Assembly: GCA_037074765.1 (NCBI GenBank)
Contig: JBAMDO010000009.1
Coordinates: forward strand, 310,001-374,000
From: Mansonella perstans
Lineage: Eukaryota; Nematoda; Chromadorea; Rhabditida; Onchocercidae
Length of the DNA: 64,000 bases
Direction of reading: 5' to 3'
Positions 37,111-50,690 of the stretch are shown piece after piece (position 1 is the stretch's first letter; every line of letters begins with the position of its first letter). The notes under the pieces are model-generated. The model did not search any database, was not told where the DNA came from, and worked only from the letters and a program-made list of their open reading frames with translations. A program made the translations under genes and the position numbers.

Positions 37111-38811
37111 CCTCTATTGTTATGTGTAAATGTGTATGTATGTATGTATGTATCTATGTATGCATGTGTGTTTGTTTGTATCTATACATTTTAATATTTG
37201 AAGCAAGGAACTTTTCCAAATAACTTAATATGATGAAAATAACTTTTTTTAAGCATAAACAAAGCTATTTCATTCCAGTTGTTTGTTTCAATGCTGAAAA
37301 TTTCTTTCTAGGAAATTTATATCTCCCAAACTGGTAATGTTCCTTATCTCTATTTTTTTGCTACATGTATCATTTTATTTTGTAAATTATTTATGATTTA
37401 TGTTACTTCAGTATGTATTTTGCAAAAAGCAATTCATACTCTGCCGTAGGATTTCTTTTCTTTTTTATACCTATCAGCAGAAGTATTTTTATTGTTTGTG
37501 ACTTTATTATATCCTTTTCTGGACATATTTTTAAAAATACTCTATAGAATTATTATATTTTGAATATTACCGCATAATCTACTTCCAAGGTTTTTTAAAA
37601 TTATCGTTATAGTACTTCATTATGCTTTGCGGTAGCTATAATGAAGTAAAACAGGATCGTTATTATACTAGATTCTGTGAAGAATAAGTTATTAAATATC
37701 TGACATAAATCTTGAAATTTAAATGAGAAGTATAATTATATTTTTGATGTACAGATTGTATATTTGTATGTTGTTTCTCTCCTCCTATATCAATTTCTAC
37801 CTTATTTATTAAGAAAAATAGGGAAAGAATTTATTAGATTGGTGAAAGAAATAAATCTGTGAGCTGATGCATTGAACTTATCAATTATCTAGAATAATGA
37901 TCACTTCAATAAAATGATTTGAAATGTAAAAAAGATGGGAAAGGACAATTTTACATTTCTTCGTCGCAATAAAAAGAAAAGTTCTGAATTTTCAAATGGA
38001 AGCATGTTTCTTTCACATCTCCCATAAAGATAACACATGAAGGATGCAATCATATTATCACCCTTGGCTATCGCTCATTATTCGAGAATATGGGGTCACT
38101 ACAACTTACAGTATCAAAGATAGTGCAAATCCCAATTTAATCATTATTTCTTTGTAATTAGATTTTCTCTCGAGAAATCTCAGATTCGTTTATATTCGTT
38201 TTTTAAGAGGTCAGTGAAAAGGTTGAGAGGTTACTGTTTTATTTTCAAAATCTTTTGTGGTGGCAAAAACCGGTTCTGTCCGTTGGAAAAATTGTAAAAT
38301 TCAATGTCATCATTCAACATTTTGTTGACATATTTTTTTTTATTATTGTTATTACTCAGAAGTAGTGGCAGTAATGAAAGCAGCACCTGAAAATGAAAAA
38401 AAGATCAATTAGACTGAAATAATGGCAGTGGATGAAATTTATGTACGAAAAAAGAATTAATTAAGCATAGACTGGAAGCAGTTCAAAGCAACGCTTGAGT
38501 TTTGTTTTTCTCATCAAATAAAACTTGACATCAACCTTTCTCTGGTAAACATTGAAAATAATTTTGGCGCCCTTTAAATACTCCTTCAATATGCCTACAA
38601 GTTGATGACATATGAAATGTTCGAACTTCAGAGGTAACCTTCTAGAACATGAGAACAAGAATATAATATCTTAATATCTTCAAGAAGTGAAAATATTTTC
38701 AGTTCAACAAAAATAATTTCAACAAATAATATTAAACTATAAACATCGGCAATTAAATTGTACAACTTTTCCCACATTATTCGATTTAGTTAACTGATAA
38801 CGCGTAAAAAA
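37111..38811. other. Tail-to-tail 3' regions of nsy-1 and the PP2C gene
   Basis: No coding frame. A GTATGTAT-type repeat at about 37130-37180 follows the nsy-1 stop. AATAAA near 37908 is a plus-strand poly(A) candidate, though 0.8 kb from the stop. Probably 3' UTRs plus spacer. Confidence 0.5.
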
Positions 38812-41800
38812 TTAGTAAATCTGTGATTTTTTCCTTGGTGATGGATTAGCGGAAGACACTTTCTTTGCGAATACATTACGTGAAGATAATTCCCTGTTGT
38901 TAGCAGTTCCTGCAGCACTTGTCTGGATTATGCCGCGAGCTGAACCCATCAGACTACGAAGACGTTGGCGCAATGAAAATGTTTGTATTCTTTCAGTTGC
39001 CACGCCGTAACTGTTCCTAAATGGAAGTTTTATGACAAACTGAAAGAAAATATGAAATAAAAAATGCCTATATTACTTTTGGCATAAAAATTGAAACAAA
39101 TAGATTGTAAGAGAAAAAATTTACTTCGTTTTTTCTTGTTCATTTATGGGCCCATTAGCAGAATTCTTGAGTACTACAAATTTTTTTAGCCATGCGACAT
39201 CCACTGAAAGCGTATGACGACCAGCGGATCCACGAGAATGCCTTTTCGAGGTTTTAACATCTTCTAATTTCTTTAATGTCTAAAGATGCAAATGTAAAGT
39301 AATAAAAATTTAATCACTTATATTTCCAATGCCAGAAATATCTTCATCATAACTTTTATGCGTTAATAATTGGCCTTATTTCTCCACAAGCAATTCCGAC
39401 AATTTCAGGTCTAATTTGCAACGATTAATTTGATACTGAATACATTAACAATTCAATTCACTGAGAATACGAGACTTACCAGTATTTCTTGATTAGCGTT
39501 TCTATTTTTCATTCTTTCATTCGTTCCAGCAAATTCGGATTGTGCACTACCAATATTTATATTTAGTGTTGCAGTTTCCCTTTTAGGATCACTGCATAGT
39601 ACAGAAGTCTGTGCATGCACCATGAAATCATTTTGTACAGCGAAATTTACATCGCATGTCATTTCCTCCTGAATATTTCGTATCACTGATGGTTTAACAT
39701 CCGTCTCTTCTTCGTTTTCAGCATTTTCACAGTGTATAGTTGAAACTGAATCACCCAAACAATCGTGTGCTAATAACGACTTCTCACTTGCTGTATCTGA
39801 AAACAAACTGGAGTTATGATTCTAATCAGAAATTTTACACGAAAAAACATCATTGCAAGGATGCATGCATAAACGAATCCAGTATGCGACTTATATACTG
39901 ATATTTGAAATGATTTCAGCTAAGTTACACAAGATACGTAAAATTTTGATAATTTTAATTTCGCATTAAATTTTTGGTTCCTCAGTTTTGAAGAAGAAAG
40001 TACGGTAACCATTCATCGAATGAGGTCAAACTAATTTCCTCATTTATTTCAAATCAAGCGCTTCCTTTTAAATACCGCTCCCCTTTAAATTGCTTAAAAT
40101 TATGAGGAATTTTTTTTGAAAGTTCATACCATCATCATTTTGCCAAATCCCGACTTTAAAGGCTACAACGGTTGCATGATCTAATTTTCCAGGCATTTCA
40201 CTCAGTTTTGATCGCACCATTTTACGATGATTACGTTGCTCACTTTTTGTCAGATGTTTCTCAATCTGATACAGTTCCGGATCTTCCAAAGTACGACGCT
40301 TCGCCCTAAAAAGAATGGAAAATGGGACTGAAGGCAAAATACGAACGTAAAAGAAAAATAAAGGTCGAAGCAATAAGTGGAAAAAATGAAAGAACAGCCC
40401 TTTTTAGATCATCACTGCCATTACTTCTAAAAAAAAGTAATGCATCATGATCCATCATAATTTTTTGGTTGCAGACCTATTTTACAAACTAATGATGAAA
40501 GATACTTCTTTCATTAGGAATACAGTGAATTATGGAAAAGAGAACAGTTTTAATACTAAAAAAATAAAGAACGATAAAAGTTGAAATATTTTTTCCAAAT
40601 TTTATCCTCCGCACTGTGTATTATATTATACAATAGCTTCGTGAGCTTTCTACTGTAGTTTCATACTAAAAAAAAGGCCAAAGAAGCCTTGGAAAATGAA
40701 AATATTACAAGTGAAATCCGAGAAATTATTGGGATTCACTAAATAATTTATAAGAATGAGTGCTACATTAAAAAAAATCCTTTTTCTAAAAACCAAATTA
40801 AATCAAGTAAAAAATCTGTGTTATGATATATATGGCATAACATAGATTTTTTTAACGTGATTTAATTTGTGCATATATATGTACAGGATGTTCGCACAAA
40901 AATAAGTTTACATGGAGAGCTGCTGAGCGAACTGAATAAGATTATGACACAATTTGCTGGCACTAACAACGACCTCCTCACTACCGCTGATCGGTGATCG
41001 TGACCGACACATCCGAGATCTTAATTTCGACATTGGTGGGACGATCCCATTCGATATTATATCATCCATCCTCAAAAAAAAAAAAACACAGATAGTGGAA
41101 TAATAGTTGTTGTAATAAAATATCAGCATATTGTGGTAATATTTGAAAAATTTCTCTTTAGTTTCAAAATCAAATTGAAAATTACAATACCTCAGCAACA
41201 TTAATTCATGACGCTCTTCTGCATCAACACATGGAAGTGACGCATTGCAGGTACGTATACGAATAAAGTCAACATCTTTGTTTTTATCGTCATTACTTAC
41301 TGATCTATAAACAGCAGACTTCAAATCAGCCATCAACTTTAGAAATATATATCTGTATTATCGGACAGTTTGAAAAATGGAATTATACCATCCATAGGCA
41401 AATGAACTGGATGACATATATTAATATATTGTTAATCATTTTTAACTCATTTTAAAAATGGATTATTTTATTAAAAATATCTGTTAAAAAAATAAGAAGA
41501 AATCTACACTGCAATTGGTTGGCACTTTTTTGAAGGACTGACTGATTCTGACGGCCTCTTGACAACACAAAATTTTCCAACTACCGGGTCAAAATTATCA
41601 GACACACCATCTGATGTTATGAATATCACATCATCTGAAGAAATCATTCTTTACATCTTCTATATGAATCTATATGAATCCCATAATGAATAAAATGGTT
41701 TATTCCTTCACCCACGCACTTTTTTCACTGAAATATATTGGAAGTTTTAAGTGATTACTTGGTTCTACGAATGTCATCGAACACGTGAGATTATGCAACT

Positions 41801-44544
41801 GAGGATTCGTGCCGTCAACCGGTCCCAATGCACCACCTGCATCACGCATATCGCGCATCCTGCATATATCGTGTGAAGCAATGGTAACCTTTAAATGAAC
41901 GGATCAAATCGAATGGTTTTAATCATTATCAAGCATGACTTTTAATGTCTTCTAAAATTTCAGCAGGATTACAATACTGTAAATGAACTATCATATTTGA
42001 ATTCTTTCTACATACCTCCTGAACACCACTTTCCGGATTGTACACAAAGCATAGTGAATCACCGACATTACAAACGCAAAGTACCCACGTAGCACTTTCT
42101 TTCAACTGTGCAGCAACAGCCACACAAAGCGTTGTTAGAAAACCACCCTCTTGCAAAATCAATGCATGTGCAGAGTGAAATGCACCAAGTAATCTATGAA
42201 ATATCTCCTGAATATTTTAAAAGTCAAAAACCAAATCAAAATGTAAACATTTTAAAAGTATAAAATGACAAATGAGCATAATTTTCCGTCTGTTGCCAGA
42301 CATAATTTATCATGTTACATAGGGTAAGATTCACTGATAACGAATGGGCTGCAAAGTGCTGTCTCTAAGGATATCGATTATAAGTCGCTATAAAAGTAAA
42401 ACAATGACATTTCAGTCATAACATAGAAATTATCGCCATCTACTAAAATAAGTATGAGGTATCATCAATCAACGATTAGAACAACTTAAATCTTATTATA
42501 ATCCCTATTATTAAAACCACCTCAATTATCCACTTTACATATGTTTCAACAGTTCTGCCGATAACGATAATACGCATCGTTATGATCGAAATGCTTCTGT
42601 ACCAGCATCAGCATTTCGTAATCATTCAGTCTGTTTTTTCAACACTCTTCCCGTCATTCACAAAAGTAAAAATAAACAACTTCAGTCAACACTACAATAA
42701 TTTTACCTCTTTTAGTTTTTTTTTCGAATCTACAATAAAGAAAATTTTAGGAAAAAACAGTAAATAACGAACAGTGGTTGTTCTACATTCCTCCGCGAAG
42801 AGATGATAATTAAGATGATCAATAGCTCCTCGTATCGCACATCGTGCAGCCAGACGAGCTCCTTCGCCCCAATTAACACCATCCGCCAATGCCATTACAA
42901 CATTATTATCCCGAGCCACAATGGCAAAAGCATCTGCTACTGGATTACCAGCGTTTACGCCCGTTAACGGATTTCGCTCATAAAGTGTTGTTGATAATCC
43001 GAAGCAACGTTCTTCATCGAAAGAATTCCAGTTATAACTTTCTAAAAGGTATGAATCATAACTGTAATTAATAAAGTGGCAAGATTAAAAAGTATATAAA
43101 TATAACCTATCATTACAAAGAATCACGAGAATGGAATAATAAAAAAAAACATCAGAAGAAAATAAAAACTCATATATGACATGAATTTCAATTTTCAATT
43201 CCAAAAAAAATAAATGAAGAAATAAAGAACACTTGTACCAGTATCTGATCGTAGTGGTGTATCGCCCGTAATGAGTGAATCAACTAGTGATGTACATGAA
43301 CCTATCAAACCAACTGATGACTGCCGCAAATGATTATGCTGCACAGTTTCAAATTCATCATTGAAAGAATGCTCTATATCTACTGACAAATCACCATCAA
43401 AACTTAAGCAAAGTTCATCATCTAAATTTGCCATTCGGACAATGGGTTGACGATGTATACCACCCACCTGGAAAGACATGGAAAAGTTAATCAGAATTTA
43501 TGAACTGATCTTCTTAGCTACAATATGAATTGAAAAAAGCGCTGATTTATCTACAAACCTCCGTAAGTCCACCTTCTGGGCCAGTATATGAAGCACAAAC
43601 ATTTTTAGATAAACGTTCTAATAGTAAAACTGGCAAATCAAGACCCGTTTTGCCGGAATAAATTTCGGTTCCAGATTTTATACCATTTTTCCTGCTAAAA
43701 GAAATTAATGAAATAGAAATACTGGATATAAAAAGTATTAATCAAATTTAAAAAATCATGCAAATGAATAAAGCGATTCTTTGGCAAATTTTTTTCATAT
43801 TTTAAAATGCAAATTAGACAATATTTGATTTCGATTTTTTCCTAATTATTTACTTACCTAATACAATGAATTTAAAGTATAATTTAAAGTAAAAATTTTA
43901 AGTATAATTAAAGTATAAGCCATATACGACACTATGGAAATATACTAAGATGAATAATATAATATATAATGTTCAAATTATTCGTATCATGTAAGTAAAT
44001 AATTAGAAAATTAAAATTCCCGAAAATTTTAAAAAACTAGAATAATTAAATAAATATGTTGAGAACTACCGACAGACTTCGATCCATTCATTTAAAGTGC
44101 AAAAATAATGATGGGATTTTTTACTTCGAATTAATTTTCTAAAGAAATCTCCAGATCTTTTTGGTTTAAAAATTAAAAATTGTTGCTTAAAATTCCTCCT
44201 ATTAACGCTAACATATCAATTTAAAAGCAAAGTATATTTTCTAAAAGAAAATTTAATTTAAACTAAATGAGAAATTAAGCATACCTTTTGCAAATGCATT
44301 GTGAAATGAAGGAATTATTGAATGTTGCAGTTGACGGTGAACAATCATCAAGAAGACACGAATTAGTAGTAGTAGTAATAGAAGTACCATTAGTTGTAAT
44401 ATCTCTACCATTTTTATCATCAATCATCTCATCATTATCATTATCACTATCATTATCAATATCGTTACCATTATCAGTAGTTAAAGATGAAAATGTAGTA
44501 CGTATTAGGCTATATACTTTTTTCCGAATTGATGATGATGGCAT
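38812..44544 (-). CDS. PP2C-family serine/threonine phosphatase
   Basis: Thirteen minus-strand exons: 44285-44544, 43559-43691, 43239-43467, about 42773-43038, 42016-42207, 41720-41888, 41510-41634, 41191-41336, 40912-41070, 40130-40305, 39480-39796, 39125-39279 and 38812-39016, for about 843 residues. The junction at 43239/43038 could instead be 43231/43042 (847 residues). A PP2C fold spans about 215-620: ALADGVNWGEGARLA carries the metal-binding Asp-Gly, VCNVGDS the GDS turn, VIFITSDGVSDNFD the second Asp and GKLDHATVVAFKV the last Asp, so catalysis looks possible. A polar insert of about 115 residues separates the last two motifs. Residues 1-86 are low complexity, Asp/Asn- then Thr-rich (DNDSDNDNDEMIDD). 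The last 220 residues match nothing I know. The start follows an ATTCCAG acceptor by one base. PP2C enzymes are Mg/Mn-dependent phosphatases that often switch off stress kinases. DGVNWG and SDGVSDN depart from the usual DGHGG, so a divergent subfamily is likely. Confidence 0.88.
40795..40868. repeat. About 74-nt foldback hairpin
   Basis: The left arm (40795-40825) pairs with the right arm (40836-40868), including ATCTGTGTTATG against CATAACATAGAT, around a 10-nt loop. It lies in the intron between PP2C exons 9 and 10. Size and shape resemble a miRNA precursor, but an old MITE remnant is as likely. Confidence 0.7.
43837..44010. mobile_element. MITE-like element with about 20-bp terminal inverted repeats
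   Basis: The left end CCTAATTATTTACTTAC (to 43857) is matched by the complement of the right end, GTAAGTAAATAATTAG (from 43991). Between lie about 130 bp of AT-rich DNA with no open frame. It sits in PP2C intron 1. A target-site duplication is not clear, so the mobile-element call is inference. Confidence 0.5.
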
Positions 44545-45407
44545 CCTGGAATAGCATGAAGCAAACATTATTTTGTAAAAATTAGCATTTATATAACAAA
44601 AACAATGAGTAGTAATTTGAGGCAATGAAGTAATTACAAAGTTAATCAGATCACAATTAAGTGACAAAAAATCCTCCAATTTTTACTTAATAGAATTAAT
44701 CATTAATAATCAATGATCAATTTAACAATATTTATAAAAGCATTTTGAAATTTACAAATTACTGAATGAAAATATATGGAAAAAAATATTTATGAATTGA
44801 CTAATAGTAAATAAGTATGATTAAAACAATTCAAGAAATTAATGAATATATTAATGTATAATTTTCTAAAATTTAAATCTTTCAAGAAAGATGGGCCTTT
44901 TTTGTCTGTTTAATGCTTATTTGCTCTTTAAATATGTCACATTTATTTATTTAATTAATTATTATTCATAATAGTTGTAAGATGAATTTAAATTTGTGTA
45001 AAGCAATTATTTTTTTTCATATATATAGTAATTTAGATATACTAATATCACCAGGTAGCAGAAGAGGCTAAAGCCAGCATCTAATAAAATCCGATTTTCC
45101 GATTCCTCAAGCAGTTCCATTAAATTTGATGTAATTTAAATCCCACAGAAATGCTCAGCGCAATTTGAAATACTTAAAATTTAAAAAAGCAATAGTGACA
45201 AACTTTTTAACTGTAATGGAAGATAATTTACAAGATTTAGTTCAAAATTTCAACAAAAAGTTGTTGGAGCAGAATGCTTCAAAGATATCGCATAGTTAGT
45301 CTTATTAACTCATTAACTTAAAAAAAAACCAAGCAAATGTGATAGTAAGTAAATGGTTGTTAATGTGTTAATGTTAATGAGTTAATTTAGTTAAGTTGTT
45401 AATGAGT

Positions 45408-45648
45408 TTACTGATTGATTAATAGTAATAGAAAAATTTTTTTAAATTTAATAACATTCAATTATCATTGTTTGTTTATAAGGAAGATAATATGAATAAT
45501 GTTAAATAAATAATTGTATAAATAATGAAGATCTAATGTAAACTTATTTTACTAAATATTTTTACTAATTTTACTGATTGATAAATAGTAATAGAGAAAT
45601 TTTTTTTTTTCAAATTTAATAACATTCAATTATCATTGTTTGTTTATA
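45408..45648. repeat. Direct repeat of about 75 bp, 2 copies
   Basis: The segment from TTTACTGATTGATTAATAG to TCATTGTTTGTTTATA at 45408-45480 recurs at about 45571-45648 with few changes and extra Ts. The copies are about 165 bp apart, upstream of the PP2C gene. Confidence 0.85.
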
Positions 45649-46064
45649 ATGAAGTTACAATATCCAATAATTTTAAATATTATGTCTAAGGGCATTTTCC
45701 TCAAAAAATGAAAAGAAACTACAAAATGATGATTGATAATCAAAAATTTGGACAAAATTAAACGATATTATTTCAAAGAATTAAAATAAGACCATAATTT
45801 AAGTATGATTAATTAACTTGAAATATAAACAAATAAATTGAAATGGAAAACAAAAAGAGTGAAAAGGAATGAAGAAATTTCAATATTTATTTCTTTATAT
45901 TTGCATTTAACAAAACTAATTTGAATTTAATGTTATTAAACGAAATTTTTTTTTACAAAGCAACAATAAAATTGAGTAATTGATTGCCTCTAATAACACT
46001 CCGAATGAAAAAAATTTGAAAAATAGGAAAATTGCCATATAAGTAATTTGAAATAACACAAAGT

Positions 46065-46090
46065 AAACAAACAAACAAACAAACACACAT

Positions 46091-46121
<31 letters not shown>

Positions 46122-46146
46122 TACACACACACGTATGTATACGTAT
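46065..46146. repeat. ACAA/ACAT/AC microsatellite
   Basis: Successive short tracts of (AAAC), (ATAC) and (AC). Confidence 0.9.
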
Positions 46147-48430
46147 TGGCATACTGAGTGAATGGATAGACAACAAAACAATGCGATACACAAATAATAT
46201 ATGGATATAGTCATTGTTGTTGATATCTAACGACTCACTAATAAATCAATTTCTGTTTCATTTTTCAAGAAGTGAAAAAATAAAAAGGTTAGATTGGTCA
46301 TTTTTCATTCCTTTCGAAAAAATGTTCAATTAAAAATTTTATAGTATATTTATAGATGAAACTTTTCCAGAAATCTATTTCGCTTTCAAAATAAACAAAT
46401 TAAACTACGATAAATTACTTTTATGAATAAAAATTTCAAAAAAAAAAAAAAAAAACAAAGTAGAAAGTAATAAAAACAAAATGACAAATTGATTGGAACG
46501 AAACTTACGTTTAGATGATAAATTAATTAAAATTAATCTGTAGACAAAACAATCCTTATCTTTTTAAACACTTTTCGTAATTCACAAATTGGTAAACTAA
46601 AATCTCCAATAATGATTTTTTGGGTTTTATTTTTGAATTTTTGAAATTTTTAACGAACTTTGAAAGTTTTATCATAGTTTCAAGTTTCTGCCACAATTTC
46701 TATTTCTCTAAGTTGCACTGTTAAAGAAATTCAATTAGATAATTATGATAACAAAAAAGGATAAACAAATAAGCAGGACTATTCTTTCACTAAACAAATT
46801 TTATTCTTCAGTCATTCTTTCTGCACAACTATAATTTAAAATTTCAAATATAAAATCTTCAACCATTTTTAAATTTTTTTGATTTTTAAATTTTTTAATA
46901 AATTTGAAAAACTTTACTTTTCATAGATTTTATGATTTAAAATACGGTAATCAATTTTCATCTTCATCTTTATCACATCTTTTTCATTGCACAAAACAAT
47001 AAATGGAAGTATTGGAAGAAAGAACAGTAAAGCTTTAACAAACAGTCTTTAGTGCTTATCAATAAGATTGCAATTAACCAAAATTAAGTAATTAAGCAAT
47101 AATGTGTTAGCATTCCACACGTTGCATATCAAAATATTTCTGAGCAAATTTCTTCAATAAATCAATGAAACATAGAAATGGATTGAACTAAAAAGAATGG
47201 AATGAAAGTAAAGTATTACTAAAAGATAGCATTGACGAATGTGATGAATTTGAAATAAATTTGAAATGCAAAAAAAAAAAGAAAAAAGATGGGAAAATTA
47301 GTTCGAATTTTAGCAATTCATACATGCGTAAAGGCGATGAAAAAGTTCTGTGTGGCACACTTTTCGTGTCATCTGTCATCCGAAAAAAGTTACTGAAATG
47401 GCACAGAATGCTTCAGAAATAAGTTAGCATGAAAAAAAAAGTCAAAAAATATGAATTAGGAGATCAAAGAAAGTTCATTCCTATCAATATCAGTCAGTAA
47501 GTCCTACTTTTCAGGAAATTCGAAAAATTTTCCAGTTTTTTGCTTTTATTTAAAAAAGTAAAGGATTAGTTTGTTGGAGATGATGAAAGAGTTCAAATGA
47601 AACATTGCGACAGATTCTATATTGGTGACAGTAAGTACATCGTTTGTTAACAATGAAAAGATGTGAAAATAAAATTTTAATAATTTGTTCCTTTTCCGTT
47701 TAATTTTTTTTTTTTTTGAAATTATTCATTCGAAAATTGAAGGAATAGAAGTACGAATTCCATTGAATCAAACTTCAATTGCTACACTATATTAGTTTTT
47801 CTTAGAAATAAATTTTGATTAAAAGAAATTGGTAAGAATTTACACGTACACTAAGATACATAAAAATTAAAACATAAGAATATGTGAAAATTGAAATGTA
47901 GTAAAAAAAATGTAAATGAACATATGATTTGCTGTAGCAAAATTTAAAATTTTTTAAATATAATACATAAATTATTAGAAAATTTAAGTTGACATGTAAT
48001 TTTATTTGATAGATAGAAGAAAAAGGATCAAAAAAATTAATTATCTTTTAATAAAATTCCATTTATTTTTTCCCACCTTGGTACTATAGAAGAGTACTTA
48101 TTGAAGTAACTGCAAAATTTCTATTTGCAATAATCAAATGAATGGAATAAATTGCCATACATAGTGCCATAATTGAGTGAGTAAAATGAGATAAGAGTGG
48201 CATAAAAGGAAATAGGTTTGAATGAGAAGAAAGAAATTGTCCTTAATTTGATATCGTTTTTTTCAATTTTGACAATAAGCTCATAGCATTATTTTATGAC
48301 ACTTATTTCATCGCAACATAATCCTTCTCATATTCATTCATCAATTGCTATTCACTAATTGTAAACAACGAATAATAACAAATAGTTGTAAAAATTGCTC
48401 GAAATAGTAACAATAGTAACCGATATTAAT

Positions 48431-48592
48431 AACTCTAATAATGATGATATATTAGTAATAACAATTGCAATAATACTAACAACAACAATAATAATAACAA
48501 TAATAATAATAATAATAATAACAATAATAATAGTAATAATAATAATGATGACAGTAATAATAATAATAATAATAATAACAATAGCAGAATAA
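48431..48592. repeat. AAT/AAC trinucleotide microsatellite
   Basis: About 160 bp of imperfect AAT units with AAC and GAT variants. Poly-Ile or poly-Leu frames here are not genes. Confidence 0.9.
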
Positions 48593-49820
48593 TTTTCAAA
48601 AGGAAAAAGCATCTCAAAGAATTTTCTATAGTGAAACTCAAGCAAAAATTCGTATTATCAAATTTGATTGAACAAATTACTGGCTTCCTTCATTTATAAG
48701 ATTTTCAAACAGTAAGGAAAAATGACAAATTTTTTAAAAAATTTTTTTTTTTTAACAATTTAAACAAAAACGACAATTTTTACAGTCCCATTCGAAATTC
48801 TTGTAATTTGGCTAATTAAATGTCATGATTTGAAAAAGTCATTATATTAGTATAATCTTCGCTCCCACAGTTATCATTTTTGCACTGTAAAGTAAATTGA
48901 AATATTTATTAGTTTTTATTTTCTCACAACAACAATAGCAATTACCATGGTATAATAATAATAATAATAATAAAAGCAATAATATGACAAATCTATCGTA
49001 TTGAAAATAAGATCAAATTTAATTTCATTGTCTTTGATACTCACGACATTCCTTCTGCATTTTATCGTTTTTTTTTTAATTAATTTTTTTTATTATGAGA
49101 AAGAAGAAAAATGAAAAAAGAGGAAAATTCAAATTTTTTAAATTAAATGGCAAAAAAAAAAACGTTGTAACCTTGAAAAAGAAAGACAACCGTTGTTACA
49201 GATGACAACAACAAAGGTATGAAATTTATATGTATCAGATAGTGCAGTCAATGTAAGAAACATTTAAAATTTTGAAAAAAAAAGATTTAGATTAGATAGT
49301 GATGAAATAAGTGAAGTATACTGTATGTGAAGTATACTACAATGTAGGACGTTTGATACATAAAGTGAAATTTTGTGAGAATAATCAAAACTGTATTGAA
49401 GCAATTCACAAGTTTTTTTATAGTAAATCTCTTACAATGCATCAACAAAATAACAATGAACCAGTGTATTAATTCTACATATTTATTTCAAATTAAAATT
49501 TGAAAAATAAATAATTTTTAACAAATTACTCTTATCAAATGCTTATCTTTAACAACAACAAATGCTTATTCCTTATCAAGTATTATCAGTGTTGAAAAAA
49601 TTTTATACTTCAAAAATTTAAAAATTAAATTAAGCCATTCATTGTCATCTTTTTCCCATATCTTGTTTAGCTCTTTTTTTGGCAACAAAATTTCAAGTAT
49701 AATAAAAGAGGATAGTTGTTGTAGTTGTGTGAAATGCTACAGCTGAAAGATGAAGTAATGCAAATAACGAACAGAATATACTTGAATGGTGGTAGTCCAT
49801 AGCTTTGCATAGATATGGAA

Positions 49821-49951
49821 CACACATACATACATACATATACATATAAACACATACATACACACACATACATACATACATATACATACATATATACATA
49901 CATACATACATACATACATACATAAATACATACACACATACATACATATAT
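49821..49951. repeat. ACAT tetranucleotide microsatellite
   Basis: About 130 bp of ACAT/ATAC units interspersed with AC. Cys/Val/Tyr-rich frames on the minus strand are by-products. Confidence 0.92.
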
Positions 49952-50670
49952 GCATCAGATCGACCAATGATTCTAATTTTAGTTTGTCGGATAGTTGGAA
50001 ACAACCAACGAAGTGGACCCCCTGATGAATTAGCAACAATTATAATTATTTACTGCTGGTTGATAAATGCCACCAAACAAAAGTCCACTAATAATCGATG
50101 TTACTCGAATACATTTACTAAAATTATGAGAACTTATTACTATTATGATAGCGTGAAAATTACTAATAAATGTAAAAATTTTTTCAACTTTAGCTTAAAA
50201 TTTTTGTTACAATTTTAACAGTAACTTTAATTTCTTTATCGAAAATGATAAGAATTATTATAAGATACTGAATGAGTGTAATGAATTTGTGGAAATTCAT
50301 ACTTAAAAAAGGAAATTTTTATTTTAGATGTACAAAGAATATAATGAAAGAATTTCATTTGAATACTAATGTTTTTTAAAAAAAAAAAAGAAAAAACAAG
50401 CAACAATTAAGCAATTGTTAATAATTTAATAAAGAAAAACCAAATTCGAATCAAAATTTATACTTAAATTTAGACAATTGTAAAGATTATGATGATGATG
50501 TACTGAGCGAAACGAAAAAAAAAAAAAAAAAAAAACAAGCAGCTAATTGTTATATCAAATTAAAAATAAACTTTCTCAAATTCAGAATTTATATTGAACT
50601 TTTTTCTACTTTGAAGAGTTCAGATTTTAGTATTGGATATATAAACTGGTTTAGTTATGATCGATCATTC

Positions 50671-50690
50671 CTCTCTCTCTCTCTCTCTCT
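50671..50690. repeat. CT dinucleotide run
   Basis: About ten CT units in non-coding DNA. Confidence 0.85.

Noticed and set aside
44288..44554. 88-residue plus-strand frame rich in Ser/Leu
   Set aside because: It is the antisense shadow of the first PP2C exon with its D/N repeat.
45916..46214. Cys/Val-rich minus-strand frames
   Set aside because: They translate an ACAT/AC microsatellite.
48355..48645. Ile/Leu-rich frames on both strands
   Set aside because: Produced by an AAT/AAC trinucleotide repeat.
49667..50039. Three overlapping Cys/Tyr/Met-rich minus-strand frames
   Set aside because: Produced by an ACAT repeat; open in all frames because the unit lacks stops.
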